A stretch of 64,000 bases of DNA from Bradyrhizobium guangdongense. GTDB lineage: Bacteria; Pseudomonadota; Alphaproteobacteria; Rhizobiales; Xanthobacteraceae. The notes under the pieces were generated by a model. That model worked only from the letters and a program-made list of their open reading frames with translations, was not told the origin of the DNA and ran no database searches. Positions 38,825 to 48,272 of this stretch are shown here, one piece after another (position 1 is the first letter of the stretch; every line of letters starts with the position of its first letter). The position numbers and the translations under genes were made by a program. Location: the NCBI RefSeq assembly GCF_004114975.1, contig NZ_CP030051.1, forward strand, positions 310,001 to 374,000. Direction: 5' to 3'.

Positions 38825-40978
38825 TCACTCGGCGGCGCCGTCGCGCACCTGTTTCAGCCGCGCGGCCTGGTGCAGCACGCGCGACAGCTCCTCAATCGAA
38901 TAGGGCTTCTGCACCAGCTCGAAGCCGGCGACGCCGTCCTGGGACAAGGTGTGGCTGTAGCCGGTGGTCAGCACGATCGGAACGTTGATGCAGCGATCGC
39001 GCATGGCCTGCGCCAGATCGAGCCCGGTCATCCCGGGCATCACGACGTCGGAGAACACGACGTCGAATCGATCGGCGTCGCTGACGAGCTCGGCGAGCGC
39101 GTCGGTTGCGTTGTCGACCAGCGTGATGCTGTAGCCGAGCTCGGTGAGCCCGTCGGCGGCGAAATTGCCGAGCTCGATGTTGTCCTCGACGACCAGCACC
39201 GACATGCCGCTCCCGGCGACGGCAGGCGCGGTGGTCGGCGCCTGGCTCCAGGGCAACAGCGCCGCCGGCGCGCGCGGCAGATAGAGCGAGAAGGTGCTGC
39301 CTTTTCCGACCTCGCTGATCACGGTGACTTCGCCGCCGGATTGCCGGGCGAAGCCGAACACCTGCGACAGGCCGAGGCCAGTGCCCTGGCCGACCTGCTT
39401 GGTGGTGAAGAACGGCTCGAATATGCGGCCCAATTGTGCGGCGGGAATGCCGATGCCGGTATCGCTGACCGCAACGCAGATGAAGCCAAGACCTTTTGCG
39501 GCCTGGCTGCCCGACGCAGGCGCGAGCGTTTCAGGCACTGATGTCGCCGCGTGCACGGTGAAGACGATCCGGCCCTTGCCTTGCATGGCGTCGCGCGCGT
39601 TGGTCGCCATGTTGATCAGGGCCGTCTCGAACTGGCCGGCATCGGCATTGACGAGGCAGGGCTCGGCCGGCAGCTGCATCACGATCTCGATCGCAGGCCC
39701 CAGCAGCGTCGAGAGCATGTCGCGCAGCGACTGCATGCGATCGCCGGCGTCGAACACTTCCGGCTTCAAGGTCTGACGCCGCGCAAAGGCGAGAAGTTGC
39801 GAGGTCAGCTTGGCCGCGCGCGCCACGGCCTCCGCGATCGCCGTGATGTAGCGCTGCCGCCGCTCCTCGCTCAGTTGCGGCCGGTTCAAGAGATCGACGG
39901 AGGCGCGGATCACGGTCAGGAGGTTGTTGAAATCGTGCGCGACGCCGCCGGTGAGCTGGCCCAGTGCCTCCAGCCGCTGGCTGTGCTTGAGCGCCTCCTC
40001 CGCTTCGCGCCGCTTTGCCGCTTCGAGCTGGAGATGCTGGGTGCGCCGGAAGGCGAAGGCGAGCAGCACGAACAGCAGCGCGGTCGCGGGAGCGCCGAAC
40101 ACCAGATGCTGGCTGATGGCGGCGAGCCAGCGCGCGCGGATCGCCGAAGTCTCGAAGCCGGCGCTGACATAGATCGGATATTCGGCGACGCGCCGGTAGC
40201 CGATCCGCCGCTCGATCCCGTCCGATGGCCAGGCGATGGTCATCAGCCCATGATCGGGATGGACCGCGATGCTCCGGCCGACCGGGCCGTTGGGATCGAG
40301 CCGGAAGTCGTGGTCAAGGCGCGGGAAATGCGCCAGCATCGTGCCGTCGGTGCGTCCCATCGCAAAGAAGCTGCCGGGATCGGTGCCGATCCTGGCGTAG
40401 AAGCTCTCGAAATATTCCGGCAGCACGGAGGCCTGGATCACGCCGGTGAAGCTGCCGTCCTCGGACCAGCGGCGGCGGCTGACGCCGAAGAAGCGCGCGC
40501 CCTGATAGGGCAGGCGCGGCGTCAGCGTGGCGCCGATGTAAGTGCCGATGCTCTGGTCGACATGGGCATAGAAGTAATCGCGATCGGCAAAGCTCTGCTC
40601 CGGCGGCGGTGACGCCAGGCTGTTGACCAGCGCCTTGCCGTTGGCATCGAAGATCCAGGCCGATTTGAGCTGCGGCAGCGAATCGGAGAGCTGCTTCAGG
40701 CGCAGGTGCAGCGCGCCTTCCCGGGACCGGATGACATCGTCGGGCAGGTCGCGCACGACCTCGTTGAGTTCGGCAAGGCTGCGATCGATGGTCTCGAACA
40801 CCTTGAGCGCGTGCTCATGCGCGACATCGAGCGCGCGCTCGATCTCCCGGTCGGCGATCTCCAGTGTCGAGTGGTACGAGATGGCGGAGGCAATGGCGAA
40901 CAGCGCAATCGGCAGCGCCAGGGATGCAACCATCATCCACCGCAGCAGTTTCAGCGAATTGCGTTGCAGGCCCTGCAC
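38825..40978 (-). CDS. Hybrid sensor histidine kinase / response regulator
   Basis: A 717-residue inner-membrane sensor. An N-terminal transmembrane helix (about 13-33) and a second at about 290-310 bracket a periplasmic PDC/dCache-like sensor domain. The HisKA motif GGVAHDFNNL places phospho-acceptor His348. The HATPase domain has DTGIGIP and GTGLGLS. A C-terminal receiver carries Asp644 (FSDVVMPG). There is no DNA-binding output, so phosphate must pass to another regulator. It is followed closely by the SbmA/BacA-like transporter gene, suggesting the two may be co-expressed. Confidence 0.93.
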   Translation of the reverse strand: MQGLQRNSLKLLRWMMVASLALPIALFAIASAISYHSTLEIADREIERALDVAHEHALKVFETIDRSLAELNEVVRDLPDDVIRSREGALHLRLKQLSDSLPQLKSAWIFDANGKALVNSLASPPPEQSFADRDYFYAHVDQSIGTYIGATLTPRLPYQGARFFGVSRRRWSEDGSFTGVIQASVLPEYFESFYARIGTDPGSFFAMGRTDGTMLAHFPRLDHDFRLDPNGPVGRSIAVHPDHGLMTIAWPSDGIERRIGYRRVAEYPIYVSAGFETSAIRARWLAAISQHLVFGAPATALLFVLLAFAFRRTQHLQLEAAKRREAEEALKHSQRLEALGQLTGGVAHDFNNLLTVIRASVDLLNRPQLSEERRQRYITAIAEAVARAAKLTSQLLAFARRQTLKPEVFDAGDRMQSLRDMLSTLLGPAIEIVMQLPAEPCLVNADAGQFETALINMATNARDAMQGKGRIVFTVHAATSVPETLAPASGSQAAKGLGFICVAVSDTGIGIPAAQLGRIFEPFFTTKQVGQGTGLGLSQVFGFARQSGGEVTVISEVGKGSTFSLYLPRAPAALLPWSQAPTTAPAVAGSGMSVLVVEDNIELGNFAADGLTELGYSITLVDNATDALAELVSDADRFDVVFSDVVMPGMTGLDLAQAMRDRCINVPIVLTTGYSHTLSQDGVAGFELVQKPYSIEELSRVLHQAARLKQVRDGAAE

Positions 40979-41128
40979 GGTCGCTCCGGTCCCCCGACCG
41001 GAGAGCTTACTTGAATCGTGCGCCGGGAAGGAAGCGGCTTATGGCGGAACCGGAGGTTGCAACCCGCCAATTCGCGCGTGCCGCGGGATGGAGAAGATTC
41101 TCCCTAAAATTCTTCCGTTCGGAGAACG

Positions 41129-41149
41129 CCCCGGCCGTTTCGGCCGGGG
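41129..41149 (-). terminator. Hairpin downstream of sdhB
   Basis: CCCCGGCCG and CGGCCGGGG flank a TTT loop. It is very stable but lacks a U-rich tail on the minus strand, so it may stabilise the sdh mRNA 3' end or act with other factors. Confidence 0.5.
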
Positions 41150-41171
41150 TTACCGCGGGACCAGGAGGGTC

Positions 41172-41954
41172 TCAGATCTGGCGCTCGACCATCTTGAGCT
41201 TGAGCTCGGCGATGGCTTCGGCCGGGTTCAGGCCCTTCGGGCAGGCCTTGGCGCAGTTCATGATGGTGTGGCAGCGATACAGCCGGAACGGGTCCTCGAG
41301 ATTGTCGAGCCGCTCGCCGGTCGCTTCGTCACGCGAGTCAGACACCCAGCGGTTGGCCTGGAGCAGGGCCGCGGGGCCGAGATAGCGGTCGCTGTTCCAC
41401 CAATAGCTCGGGCAGGAGGTCGAGCAGCAGGCGCACAGGATGCACTCGTAGAGGCCGTCGAGCTTCTCGCGGTCCTCGTGGCTCTGGCGCCATTCCTTCT
41501 GCGGCGTCGGCGAGGTCGTCTTCAGCCACGGCTCGACGGAAGCGTACTGCGCGTAGAAATTGGTCAGGTCGGGAACCAGATCCTTCACCACCGGCTGGTG
41601 CGGCAGCGGATTGACCTTCACCGCGCCGTCCTTCACGTCGTGCATCGAGCGGGTGCAGGCCAGCGTGTTCTGGCCATCGATATTCATGGCGCAGGAGCCG
41701 CAGACGCCTTCGCGGCAGGAGCGGCGGAAGGTCAGCGACGGGTCGATGTGGTTCTTGATCCAGATCAGGCCGTCCAGCACCATCGGACCGCAATCGTTGA
41801 CGTCGACGTAATAGGTGTCGACGCTCGGATTCTTGCCGTCATCGGGGTTCCAGCGATAGACGCGAAACTCGCGCGTCTCGGTCGCGCCCGCGGGCTTCGG
41901 CCAGGTCTTGCCGCCGGTGATCTTCGAGTTCTTCGGAAGTGCGAATTCAACCAT
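41172..41954 (-). CDS. sdhB: Succinate dehydrogenase iron-sulfur subunit
   Basis: A 260-residue SdhB carrying electrons from FAD to ubiquinone. The [2Fe-2S] ligands are C80-x4-C85-x2-C88 and C100 (CREGVCGSC). The [12 protein letters not shown] and [15 protein letters not shown] motifs hold the [4Fe-4S] and [3Fe-4S] clusters. It is the last gene of the minus-strand sdhCDAB operon, 24 bp after sdhA, with a stable hairpin downstream. Confidence 0.98.
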   Translation of the reverse strand: MVEFALPKNSKITGGKTWPKPAGATETREFRVYRWNPDDGKNPSVDTYYVDVNDCGPMVLDGLIWIKNHIDPSLTFRRSCREGVCGSCAMNIDGQNTLACTRSMHDVKDGAVKVNPLPHQPVVKDLVPDLTNFYAQYASVEPWLKTTSPTPQKEWRQSHEDREKLDGLYECILCACCSTSCPSYWWNSDRYLGPAALLQANRWVSDSRDEATGERLDNLEDPFRLYRCHTIMNCAKACPKGLNPAEAIAELKLKMVERQI

Positions 41955-41978
41955 TCGATTAAGGCCTTCGCTGTTCGC

Positions 41979-43814
41979 TCAGTACACGCGCGCTTTCGGC
42001 GGGATGTACTGCACGTCGTTGGTCATGGTGTAGTCGTGAACCGGACGGTACTCGATCTTGACCTTGCCGGCATCGTCCAGCCAGGCCAGCGTGTGCTTCA
42101 TCCAGTTCTTGTCGTCGCGCTCGGAATAGTCCTCGCGCGCATGCGCGCCGCGGCTCTCGGTGCGGTTGGCGGCCGAATTCATCGTCACCACTGCCTGCCC
42201 GATCAGGTTGTCGAACTCCAGCGTCTCGACCAGGTCCGAATTCCACACCAGCGAGCGATCGGACACGGCGATGTCGGCGATGCCGCTGTGAACCTTCGCG
42301 ATCAGGTTCTGGCCCTCGCTCAGGACTTCACCGGTGCGGAACACCGCGCAATTGTTCTGCATCACGTGCTGCATGCCTTCACGCAGCTTTGCGGTCGGCG
42401 TGCCGCCGGAGGCGTAGCGGAAATGGTCCAGACGGCTGAGCGCTTGTTCGGCGGAGTTTGCCGGCAGCTCCGGCTGCTCGGCGTTGGGCGTCAGCTTCTC
42501 GGCGCAGCGCAACGCCGCGGCACGGCCGAACACGACGAGGTCGATCAGCGAGTTGGAGCCGAGGCGGTTGGCGCCGTGCACGGAGACACAGGCCGCTTCA
42601 CCCAGCGCCATCAGGCCGGGGACCACGGCATTGTCGTCGCCATCCTTCTTGGTCAGCACTTCGCCGTGATAGTTCGTCGGGATGCCGCCCATGTTGTAGT
42701 GCGTGGTCGGCACGATCGGGATCGGCTCCCGCGTCACGTCGACATTGGCGAAGATCTTGGCGGATTCGGAGATACCGGGCAGGCGCTCGGCGAGCACGGC
42801 GGGATCGAGATGATCGAGATGAAGGAAGATGTGGTCCTTCTTCTTCCCGACGCCGCGGCCTTCGCGGATCTCGATGGTCATCGCGCGCGAGACGACGTCG
42901 CGCGAGGCGAGGTCCTTAGCCGACGGCGCATAGCGCTCCATGAAGCGCTCGCCTTCGGAGTTGACGAGATAGCCGCCTTCGCCGCGGGCGCCCTCCGTGA
43001 CGAGGCAGCCCGCACCATAAATGCCGGTCGGGTGGAACTGGACGAACTCCATGTCCTGGAGCGGCAGGCCGGCGCGCAGCACCATGCCGCCGCCGTCGCC
43101 GGTGCAGGTATGGGCCGAGGTGCAGGAGGCGTAGGCACGGCCGTAGCCTCCCGTCGCCAGGATCGTGGTTTGCGCGCGGAAACGATGCAGCGTGCCGTCG
43201 TCGAGCTTGAGCGCGATGACGCCGCGGCAGGCGCCCTGGTCGTCCATGATCAGGTCGATGGCGAAGAATTCGATGAAGAACTCGGCCGCGTGGCGCAGCG
43301 ACTGGCCGTACATCGTGTGCAGCATGGCGTGGCCGGTGCGGTCGGCGGCGGCGCAGGTGCGTTGTGCCTGGCCCTTGCCGTAGTCCATGGTCATGCCGCC
43401 GAACGGGCGCTGGTAGATCTTGCCGTCCTCGGTGCGCGAGAACGGCACGCCCCAATGCTCGAGCTCGTAGACGGCTGCTGGCGCGTTGCGCACCATGTAT
43501 TCGATCGCGTCCTGGTCCCCTAGCCAGTCCGACCCCTTCACGGTGTCGTACATGTGCCAGCGCCAGTCGTCCTTGTGCATGTTGCCGAGCGAGGCCGAGA
43601 TGCCGCCCTGCGCCGCAACGGTGTGCGAGCGGGTCGGAAACACCTTGGTGATGCAGGCGGTGCGCAGGCCCGCCTCGCTGCAGCCGACCACGGCGCGCAG
43701 GCCGGCGCCGCCGGCGCCGACCACGACGACGTCATAGGTGTGGTCTTCGATCGGATAGGCTTTGCCGTTGGTGGCGGGAGCGCCGTTGCCCGTGCCATTC
43801 GTTGTGGTGGCCAT
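41979..43814 (-). CDS. sdhA: Succinate dehydrogenase flavoprotein subunit
   Basis: A 611-residue SdhA that oxidises succinate to fumarate in the TCA cycle. The FAD-binding [11 protein letters not shown] lies near 31-41 and [10 protein letters not shown] puts the covalently flavinylated His64. [11 protein letters not shown] and the catalytic-arginine region [10 protein letters not shown] are conserved. The length is normal. It begins 3 bp downstream of sdhD and is followed by sdhB, the standard alphaproteobacterial order. Confidence 0.98.
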   Translation of the reverse strand: MATTTNGTGNGAPATNGKAYPIEDHTYDVVVVGAGGAGLRAVVGCSEAGLRTACITKVFPTRSHTVAAQGGISASLGNMHKDDWRWHMYDTVKGSDWLGDQDAIEYMVRNAPAAVYELEHWGVPFSRTEDGKIYQRPFGGMTMDYGKGQAQRTCAAADRTGHAMLHTMYGQSLRHAAEFFIEFFAIDLIMDDQGACRGVIALKLDDGTLHRFRAQTTILATGGYGRAYASCTSAHTCTGDGGGMVLRAGLPLQDMEFVQFHPTGIYGAGCLVTEGARGEGGYLVNSEGERFMERYAPSAKDLASRDVVSRAMTIEIREGRGVGKKKDHIFLHLDHLDPAVLAERLPGISESAKIFANVDVTREPIPIVPTTHYNMGGIPTNYHGEVLTKKDGDDNAVVPGLMALGEAACVSVHGANRLGSNSLIDLVVFGRAAALRCAEKLTPNAEQPELPANSAEQALSRLDHFRYASGGTPTAKLREGMQHVMQNNCAVFRTGEVLSEGQNLIAKVHSGIADIAVSDRSLVWNSDLVETLEFDNLIGQAVVTMNSAANRTESRGAHAREDYSERDDKNWMKHTLAWLDDAGKVKIEYRPVHDYTMTNDVQYIPPKARVY

Positions 43815-43817
43815 GGG

Positions 43818-44222
43818 TTACACTCCGGATGCGAGTTTCAGGATCGCGTAGGTCGAGGCGAGCGCCACGGCGATCGAGAAGAAGTTGTTGAGCATGATCG
43901 AGACGAGCTTCAGCTTCTCGTTATGAACGTAGTCCTCGATCACGACCTGCATGCCGATCTTCATGTGCCAGGCGCTGGCGATGATGAAGAGCAGCATGAT
44001 CACCGCGATCGGCAGCGAGCCGAGGATCACCTTGGCGCCGGCCTGGTTACTGCCGAGCGTCATCATGACGATGACGATCACCGGGATCATCAGCAACGTC
44101 ATGGCGACGCCGGTGATGCGCTGGCGCCAGAAATCAGACGTGCCGGAATGCGCGGCCCCGAGATTGCGGACGCGGCCGAGCGGGGTACGCATGCTGCGCT
44201 TGGGCGTATCGGCTGCGCTCAT
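43818..44222 (-). CDS. sdhD: Succinate dehydrogenase membrane anchor subunit
   Basis: A 134-residue SdhD with three transmembrane helices (about 36-58, 68-88, 106-130). His86 in AWHMKIGMQ and the D97-Y98 pair in VVIEDY match the haem and quinone positions of the family. It overlaps the end of sdhC by 4 bp, indicating translational coupling, and ends 3 bp before sdhA. Confidence 0.95.
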   Translation of the reverse strand: MSAADTPKRSMRTPLGRVRNLGAAHSGTSDFWRQRITGVAMTLLMIPVIVIVMMTLGSNQAGAKVILGSLPIAVIMLLFIIASAWHMKIGMQVVIEDYVHNEKLKLVSIMLNNFFSIAVALASTYAILKLASGV

Positions 44223-44620
44223 CGTACACCTCCGATCGCGTAGGCGACGATCCAGATCAGGATCGTCAGCACGATGCCGCCGATCAGGACGGCCCAGGTC
44301 AGCGCTTCGCGCTCATTGGCCTTGAAGCCGAAGCCGAGGTCCCACACGAAATGGCGGATACCGCTCAGCATGTGGTGCATCAGCGCCCAGGTGTAGCCGA
44401 ACACGATGAGGCGGCCGATGATGCTGCCGGTGAAAGCCTGCACATTGGCGTAGGCCCCGGCGGAGTTTGACGCCGCTGCGATCAGCCACCAGGCCAGCAG
44501 CAGGGTCCCGACATAGAGGGCAATACCGGTGGCGCGATGGACGATGGACAGCGCCATCGTCAACGTCCAGCGGTAGACTTGCATGTGTGGTGAAAGCGGT
44601 CGTTCGATCCGTGCGGTCAT
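44219..44620 (-). CDS. sdhC: Succinate dehydrogenase cytochrome b556 subunit
   Basis: A 133-residue three-helix membrane subunit. RPLSPHMQVYRW at the N-terminus and SIVHRATGIAL (His28, Arg29 near the quinone site) are characteristic. The MHHMLSGIRHFVWD segment (82-94) contains the haem-ligand histidine. ATG 44620 is taken; an in-frame ATG at 44650 would add 10 residues. It is first in sdhCDAB, so the operon promoter should lie in the 525-bp gap upstream. Confidence 0.93.
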   Translation of the reverse strand: MTARIERPLSPHMQVYRWTLTMALSIVHRATGIALYVGTLLLAWWLIAAASNSAGAYANVQAFTGSIIGRLIVFGYTWALMHHMLSGIRHFVWDLGFGFKANEREALTWAVLIGGIVLTILIWIVAYAIGGVR

Positions 44621-45145
44621 GGGCTTTTGATGTTTGTTGCGGCCCAGCATGGGGCGCGCGGGGATCGCGAAAGGTCGGCTCTATTTACGGAGTCGATTTG
44701 CCCTGCGCAATCACCAAATCGCCATAAATCGAACCGCCGTTCAGCTCTAGAACGCTGATGAACCAAGGTCAATCAGGGGCTTGGTATACCAGAGTGATGG
44801 TGTGCCGCCGAAGGAGAGAATATCAATTCACCCTTTGACGCCATCGGCGAGGGGCATTGAAATCGCTATTGGAACGGCTCCAAAGCCGCCGCCGGCCGAT
44901 CGCAACTCGAACCGGTCACCTCCTGACGCCGACCATGCGGCGGATGGCGGGCGAACCCTCTCCGATTTCCGTCCCGCGCATCGATTTTCCGCTCTGCGGA
45001 GGATATGCGCAACCTGCATTCCACCCAAGACGGCAGACCCCGGCATATCGACCGGGTCAGCCGGATCACCTACAGCTTGGCTTGCAGCCGAATCTGGGCG
45101 GAGGTTCCGGAGACGCTGCGGCCAGTCGGCGGGGGCAGGTCAGGG
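44621..45145. other. Intergenic region between sdhC and the TSUP gene
   Basis: 525 bp with no convincing gene. It should contain the minus-strand sdh promoter and the plus-strand TSUP promoter. Open frames here are arginine/proline-rich and lack coding character. A short hairpin at about 45037-45059 contains CATATCGACCGGGT, also seen upstream of typA at about 19336. Confidence 0.6.
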
Positions 45146-46006
45146 GTGATTGCAGGTCTCGACATCAAGGAGATCATCGAACTCGCGCTGTTGCTGATCG
45201 CAACCGGCGCGCTGTCCGGATTCCTGGCCGGCGTGTTCGGCATCGGCGGCGGCGCGATTCTCGTGCCGGTGTTCTACGAATGCTTCCGCCTCGCCGGTGT
45301 GCCGCTCGAAGTGCGCATGCCGCTCTGCATCGGCACCTCGCTCGCGGTGATCATCCCGACGTCGGTCAGCTCGTTCCAGGCGCATTACAGGCGCGGCGCC
45401 GTCGACATGACGATCCTGCGCATGTGGTGGCTCCCGATCGTCATCGGCGTCGCCGCCGGGAGCGTCGTCGCGCGCTACGCGCCGGAGAAGCTGTTCAAGA
45501 TCGTGTTCGTCGCCGTCGCTTATTCCGCGGCGGCGCGTCTGATCTTCGCGCGTCAAGGGTGGAAGTTCGGTGACGAACTGCCCACGGGACCCTTGATGCG
45601 CCTCTACGGCTTCTGCGTCGGCATTCTCTCGACGCTGATGGGCATCGGCGGCGGCCTGTTCTCGAATTTGCTGATGACCTTCTACGGACGTCCCATCCAC
45701 CAGGCGGTCGCAACCTCATCCGCGCTCGCGGTGCTGATCTCGATCCCCGGCGCGCTCGGCTACATCTACGCCGGCTGGCCGGCGGCGGCGACCTATCCCG
45801 CCGTCACCGCCCTGCAAGTCCCCTTCGCATTTGGCTACGTCTCGTTGATCGGCGCCGTGCTGGTGATGCCGATGAGCCTCGTCACCGCACCGCTCGGCGT
45901 GCGAGCCGCACACGCGATGTCGAAGCGCACGCTGGAAATGGCGTTCGGGTGCTACCTGTTCATCGTCGGCAGTAGGTTTGTGATGAGCTTGTTGGGCGGA
46001 CAGTAG
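45146..46006 (+). CDS. TSUP family permease (TauE/SafE-like)
   Basis: A 286-residue inner-membrane protein with about eight hydrophobic helices and two related halves, each with a Gly-rich motif: GVFGIGGGAILVP (about 25-37) and MGIGGGLFSNLL (about 165-176). The family exports or imports sulfite, sulfoacetate or other organosulfur anions. GTG at 45146 is the likely start, since the membrane helix begins directly after it and a G-rich stretch precedes it. An in-frame ATG at 45005 would add a hydrophilic tail without support. Confidence 0.88.
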   Translation: MIAGLDIKEIIELALLLIATGALSGFLAGVFGIGGGAILVPVFYECFRLAGVPLEVRMPLCIGTSLAVIIPTSVSSFQAHYRRGAVDMTILRMWWLPIVIGVAAGSVVARYAPEKLFKIVFVAVAYSAAARLIFARQGWKFGDELPTGPLMRLYGFCVGILSTLMGIGGGLFSNLLMTFYGRPIHQAVATSSALAVLISIPGALGYIYAGWPAAATYPAVTALQVPFAFGYVSLIGAVLVMPMSLVTAPLGVRAAHAMSKRTLEMAFGCYLFIVGSRFVMSLLGGQ

Positions 46007-46019
46007 GCGCCAAGAATTC

Positions 46020-46079
46020 CGTCATTGCGAGCGGAGCGAAGCAATCCCGAATCTTTCCGCGGAGGCACTCTGGATTGAC
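46020..46079. repeat. Dispersed palindromic repeat, family A (truncated copy 4)
   Basis: The left arm CGTCATTGCGAG and the CTCTGGATTG inner arm are present, but the terminal CTCGCAATGACG is missing. It follows the TSUP stop by about 13 bp. Confidence 0.75.
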
Positions 46080-46123
46080 GGGTAGAGCGCGTGCCCCACA
46101 AGAGCACGCGTAGCGCGACCGAG

Positions 46124-46630
46124 TTAGTCCTTCAATCGCACTTCGCTGTGGAGCCACGATCGGATATCGCCGATGCCTTCGATGCGGTCGGAATCCGAAA
46201 GCACTTTCAATCGCGCGGCAATCATCTTGTCGTCGATCGGCAATCCAAGCTCTTTGCAGCGATCCACCGCACGGGTGACTATCGCCGCGGTCTTCCGCCA
46301 GGTCGGCTTCATGACCGAAAAAATGATCTCGTCGAGCTGCTGCTCGGTGACTCCCGGCGGGAGCTGCACCTCATCCCATGCGAGCTCACAGACATACTCA
46401 TATGGTTCCCGGTTGGACTTTGGAGGCTTGAGATCCGGATGCTGATCGTAGATCGGTTGGAGCAACTCGTCCTCTAAAGCGCCGACGACGCCGTCGAGCC
46501 AGTCTCCGAGCTTTATCCTCTCGGCTTTGGCAAGCCCTGCGATCGCCATGCGGGCTCGATCCAATGCCGCACAAGCCTCAAGAAGATGATCGTTGATCCG
46601 GACCGCCTGCTCTCGGTTCATGTCCCCCAT
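46124..46630 (-). CDS. Hypothetical protein with DUF3658-like C-terminus
   Basis: A 168-residue soluble, mostly helical protein. The last 60 residues (from IIFSVMKPTWRK to GDIRSWLHSEVRL) resemble the DUF3658 pattern that ends other bacterial proteins; this match is from memory and moderate. The N-terminal half shows no known domain. The function is unknown. It ends against a truncated repeat and starts 17 bp after matB ends, on the same strand, so it may be the downstream gene of a matB transcript. Confidence 0.75.
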   Translation of the reverse strand: MGDMNREQAVRINDHLLEACAALDRARMAIAGLAKAERIKLGDWLDGVVGALEDELLQPIYDQHPDLKPPKSNREPYEYVCELAWDEVQLPPGVTEQQLDEIIFSVMKPTWRKTAAIVTRAVDRCKELGLPIDDKMIAARLKVLSDSDRIEGIGDIRSWLHSEVRLKD

Positions 46631-46647
46631 CCCGGAGCATCCGCCCC

Positions 46648-48177
46648 CTATTTCTTCGCGTAAATATCCTTGTACGTATCGCGCAGGATGTTCTTCTGCA
46701 CCTTGCCCATGGTGTTGCGCGGCAGTTCGTCGACGACGAAGACGCGCTTGGGCATCTTGAATTTCGCGAGGCGTCCTTCCAGGCCCTTCAGCACGGCCGT
46801 TTCATCGATGCTCGCGCCGGGCTGGCGCACCAGCACGGCGGTGACGCCCTCGCCGAAATCGGCATGGGGCACGCCGATCACGGCGGATTCGATCACGCCC
46901 GGCATGGCGTCGATCTCGCTCTCGATTTCCTTGGGGTAGACGTTGAAGCCGCCTGAGATGACGAGATCCTTGCCGCGGCCGAGGATGTGGACGTAGCCCT
47001 TGGCGTCGATCTTGCCGAGATCGCCCGTGATGAAGAAGCCGTCGGGCCGGAATTCCGACTTGGTCTTGTCAGGCATGCGCCAATAGCCCTTGAAGACGTT
47101 CGGGCCCTTTACCTCGATCATGCCGATCTCCTCGCGCGGCAATTCCTTGCCGGTCTCGGGCTCGGTGACGCGCACCGAGACGCCGGGGAGGGGAAAGCCG
47201 ACCGCGCCGGGCACGCGCTCGCCGTCGTACGGATTCGACGTGTTCATGTTGGTCTCGGTCATGCCGTAGCGCTCGAGCACCGCGTGACCCGTGCGCGCGG
47301 ACCATTCGCGATGCGTCTCGGCCAGCAGCGGCGCCGAGCCCGAGATGAACAGCCGCATGTGCTTGGTCGTCTCGCGCGACAGCGCGGGGTTCTGAAGCAG
47401 GCGGGTATAGAAGGTCGGCACGCCCATCAGCACCGTGGCACGCGCCATCAGCTTGATGATGAGGTCAGGATCGAGCTTCGGCAGGAAGATCATCGAGGCC
47501 CGCGCGAACAGCGTCACGTTGGTCGCCACGAACAGGCCGTGGGTGTGGTAGATCGGCAGGGCGTGGATCAGCACGTCGTTGTCGGTGAAGCGCCAGTAGT
47601 CGACCAGCGAGAGCGAGTTGGACGCGAGATTGTCGTGGCTGAGCATCGCGCCCTTGGAGCGCCCCGTGGTGCCCGAGGTGTAGAGGATCGCGGCGAGATC
47701 GTCGCTTGCCCGCCGCACCGTGGTGAATTCGGAGCTCGCCTTGTCGGCGGCCTCGGTCAGCGAGCCCTTGCCGTCCGCCCCGAGCGTCTCGACCTTGGCC
47801 TTCACCTTGGCGGCGATCGGCGCGAGGCCTTCCGCCTTGGAGGGATCGCAGACCACCAGCGACGGCTCGGCATCGCTGATGAAGTAATCGAGCTCGTTCA
47901 GCGTATAGGCGGTGTTGAGCGGCAGATAGACCGCGCCGGCCCTGACGGTTGCGAGATACAGCACGATATTGGCGACGGATTTCTCCACCTGAACCGCGAC
48001 GCGGTCGCCGGGCTTGACGCCGCGCGCGGCCAGCACATTCGCCGTCTGCCCGGCCCGCGCGATCAGATCGCCATAGCTGATACGGACGCCGTCATGGGTC
48101 TCGATCGCGAGCCGCTTGGGGTTATCGAGACCGTCGAACAGGCGGGAAAACAGGTTGGCGTTGGCTGCGTGGTTCAT
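46648..48177 (-). CDS. matB: Malonyl-CoA synthetase
   Basis: A 509-residue acyl-adenylating enzyme that makes malonyl-CoA from malonate, CoA and ATP. The P-loop ILYTSGTTGRSKGAML, the middle IYHTHGLFV and RYGMTETNMNTSNPY, the hinge GRGKDLVISGG and the C-terminal catalytic lysine in RNTMGKVQK are present. The text closely resembles the structurally studied Rhodopseudomonas palustris MatB. ATG 48177 (MNHAANANLF) is chosen over an upstream start at 48207. No matA or matC is adjacent; a divergent SDR lies 95 bp away. Confidence 0.95.
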   Translation of the reverse strand: MNHAANANLFSRLFDGLDNPKRLAIETHDGVRISYGDLIARAGQTANVLAARGVKPGDRVAVQVEKSVANIVLYLATVRAGAVYLPLNTAYTLNELDYFISDAEPSLVVCDPSKAEGLAPIAAKVKAKVETLGADGKGSLTEAADKASSEFTTVRRASDDLAAILYTSGTTGRSKGAMLSHDNLASNSLSLVDYWRFTDNDVLIHALPIYHTHGLFVATNVTLFARASMIFLPKLDPDLIIKLMARATVLMGVPTFYTRLLQNPALSRETTKHMRLFISGSAPLLAETHREWSARTGHAVLERYGMTETNMNTSNPYDGERVPGAVGFPLPGVSVRVTEPETGKELPREEIGMIEVKGPNVFKGYWRMPDKTKSEFRPDGFFITGDLGKIDAKGYVHILGRGKDLVISGGFNVYPKEIESEIDAMPGVIESAVIGVPHADFGEGVTAVLVRQPGASIDETAVLKGLEGRLAKFKMPKRVFVVDELPRNTMGKVQKNILRDTYKDIYAKK

Positions 48178-48272
48178 GCAAGATTTCCTCGACCGCAAGA
48201 CTGACAAGGCCGGTCAAAACCGAGGGCTGGATTAGCAAAAACCGCCCCGATGAAGCAACGGAGACAGTTTGC

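Noticed and set aside
40623..43523. 966-residue plus-strand open frame
   Set aside because: Antisense to the hybrid kinase, sdhB and sdhA, whose cofactor motifs are complete on the minus strand.
44781..45149. Small plus-strand open frame between sdhC and the TSUP gene
   Set aside because: No ribosome-binding site, Arg/Pro-rich composition and no domain.
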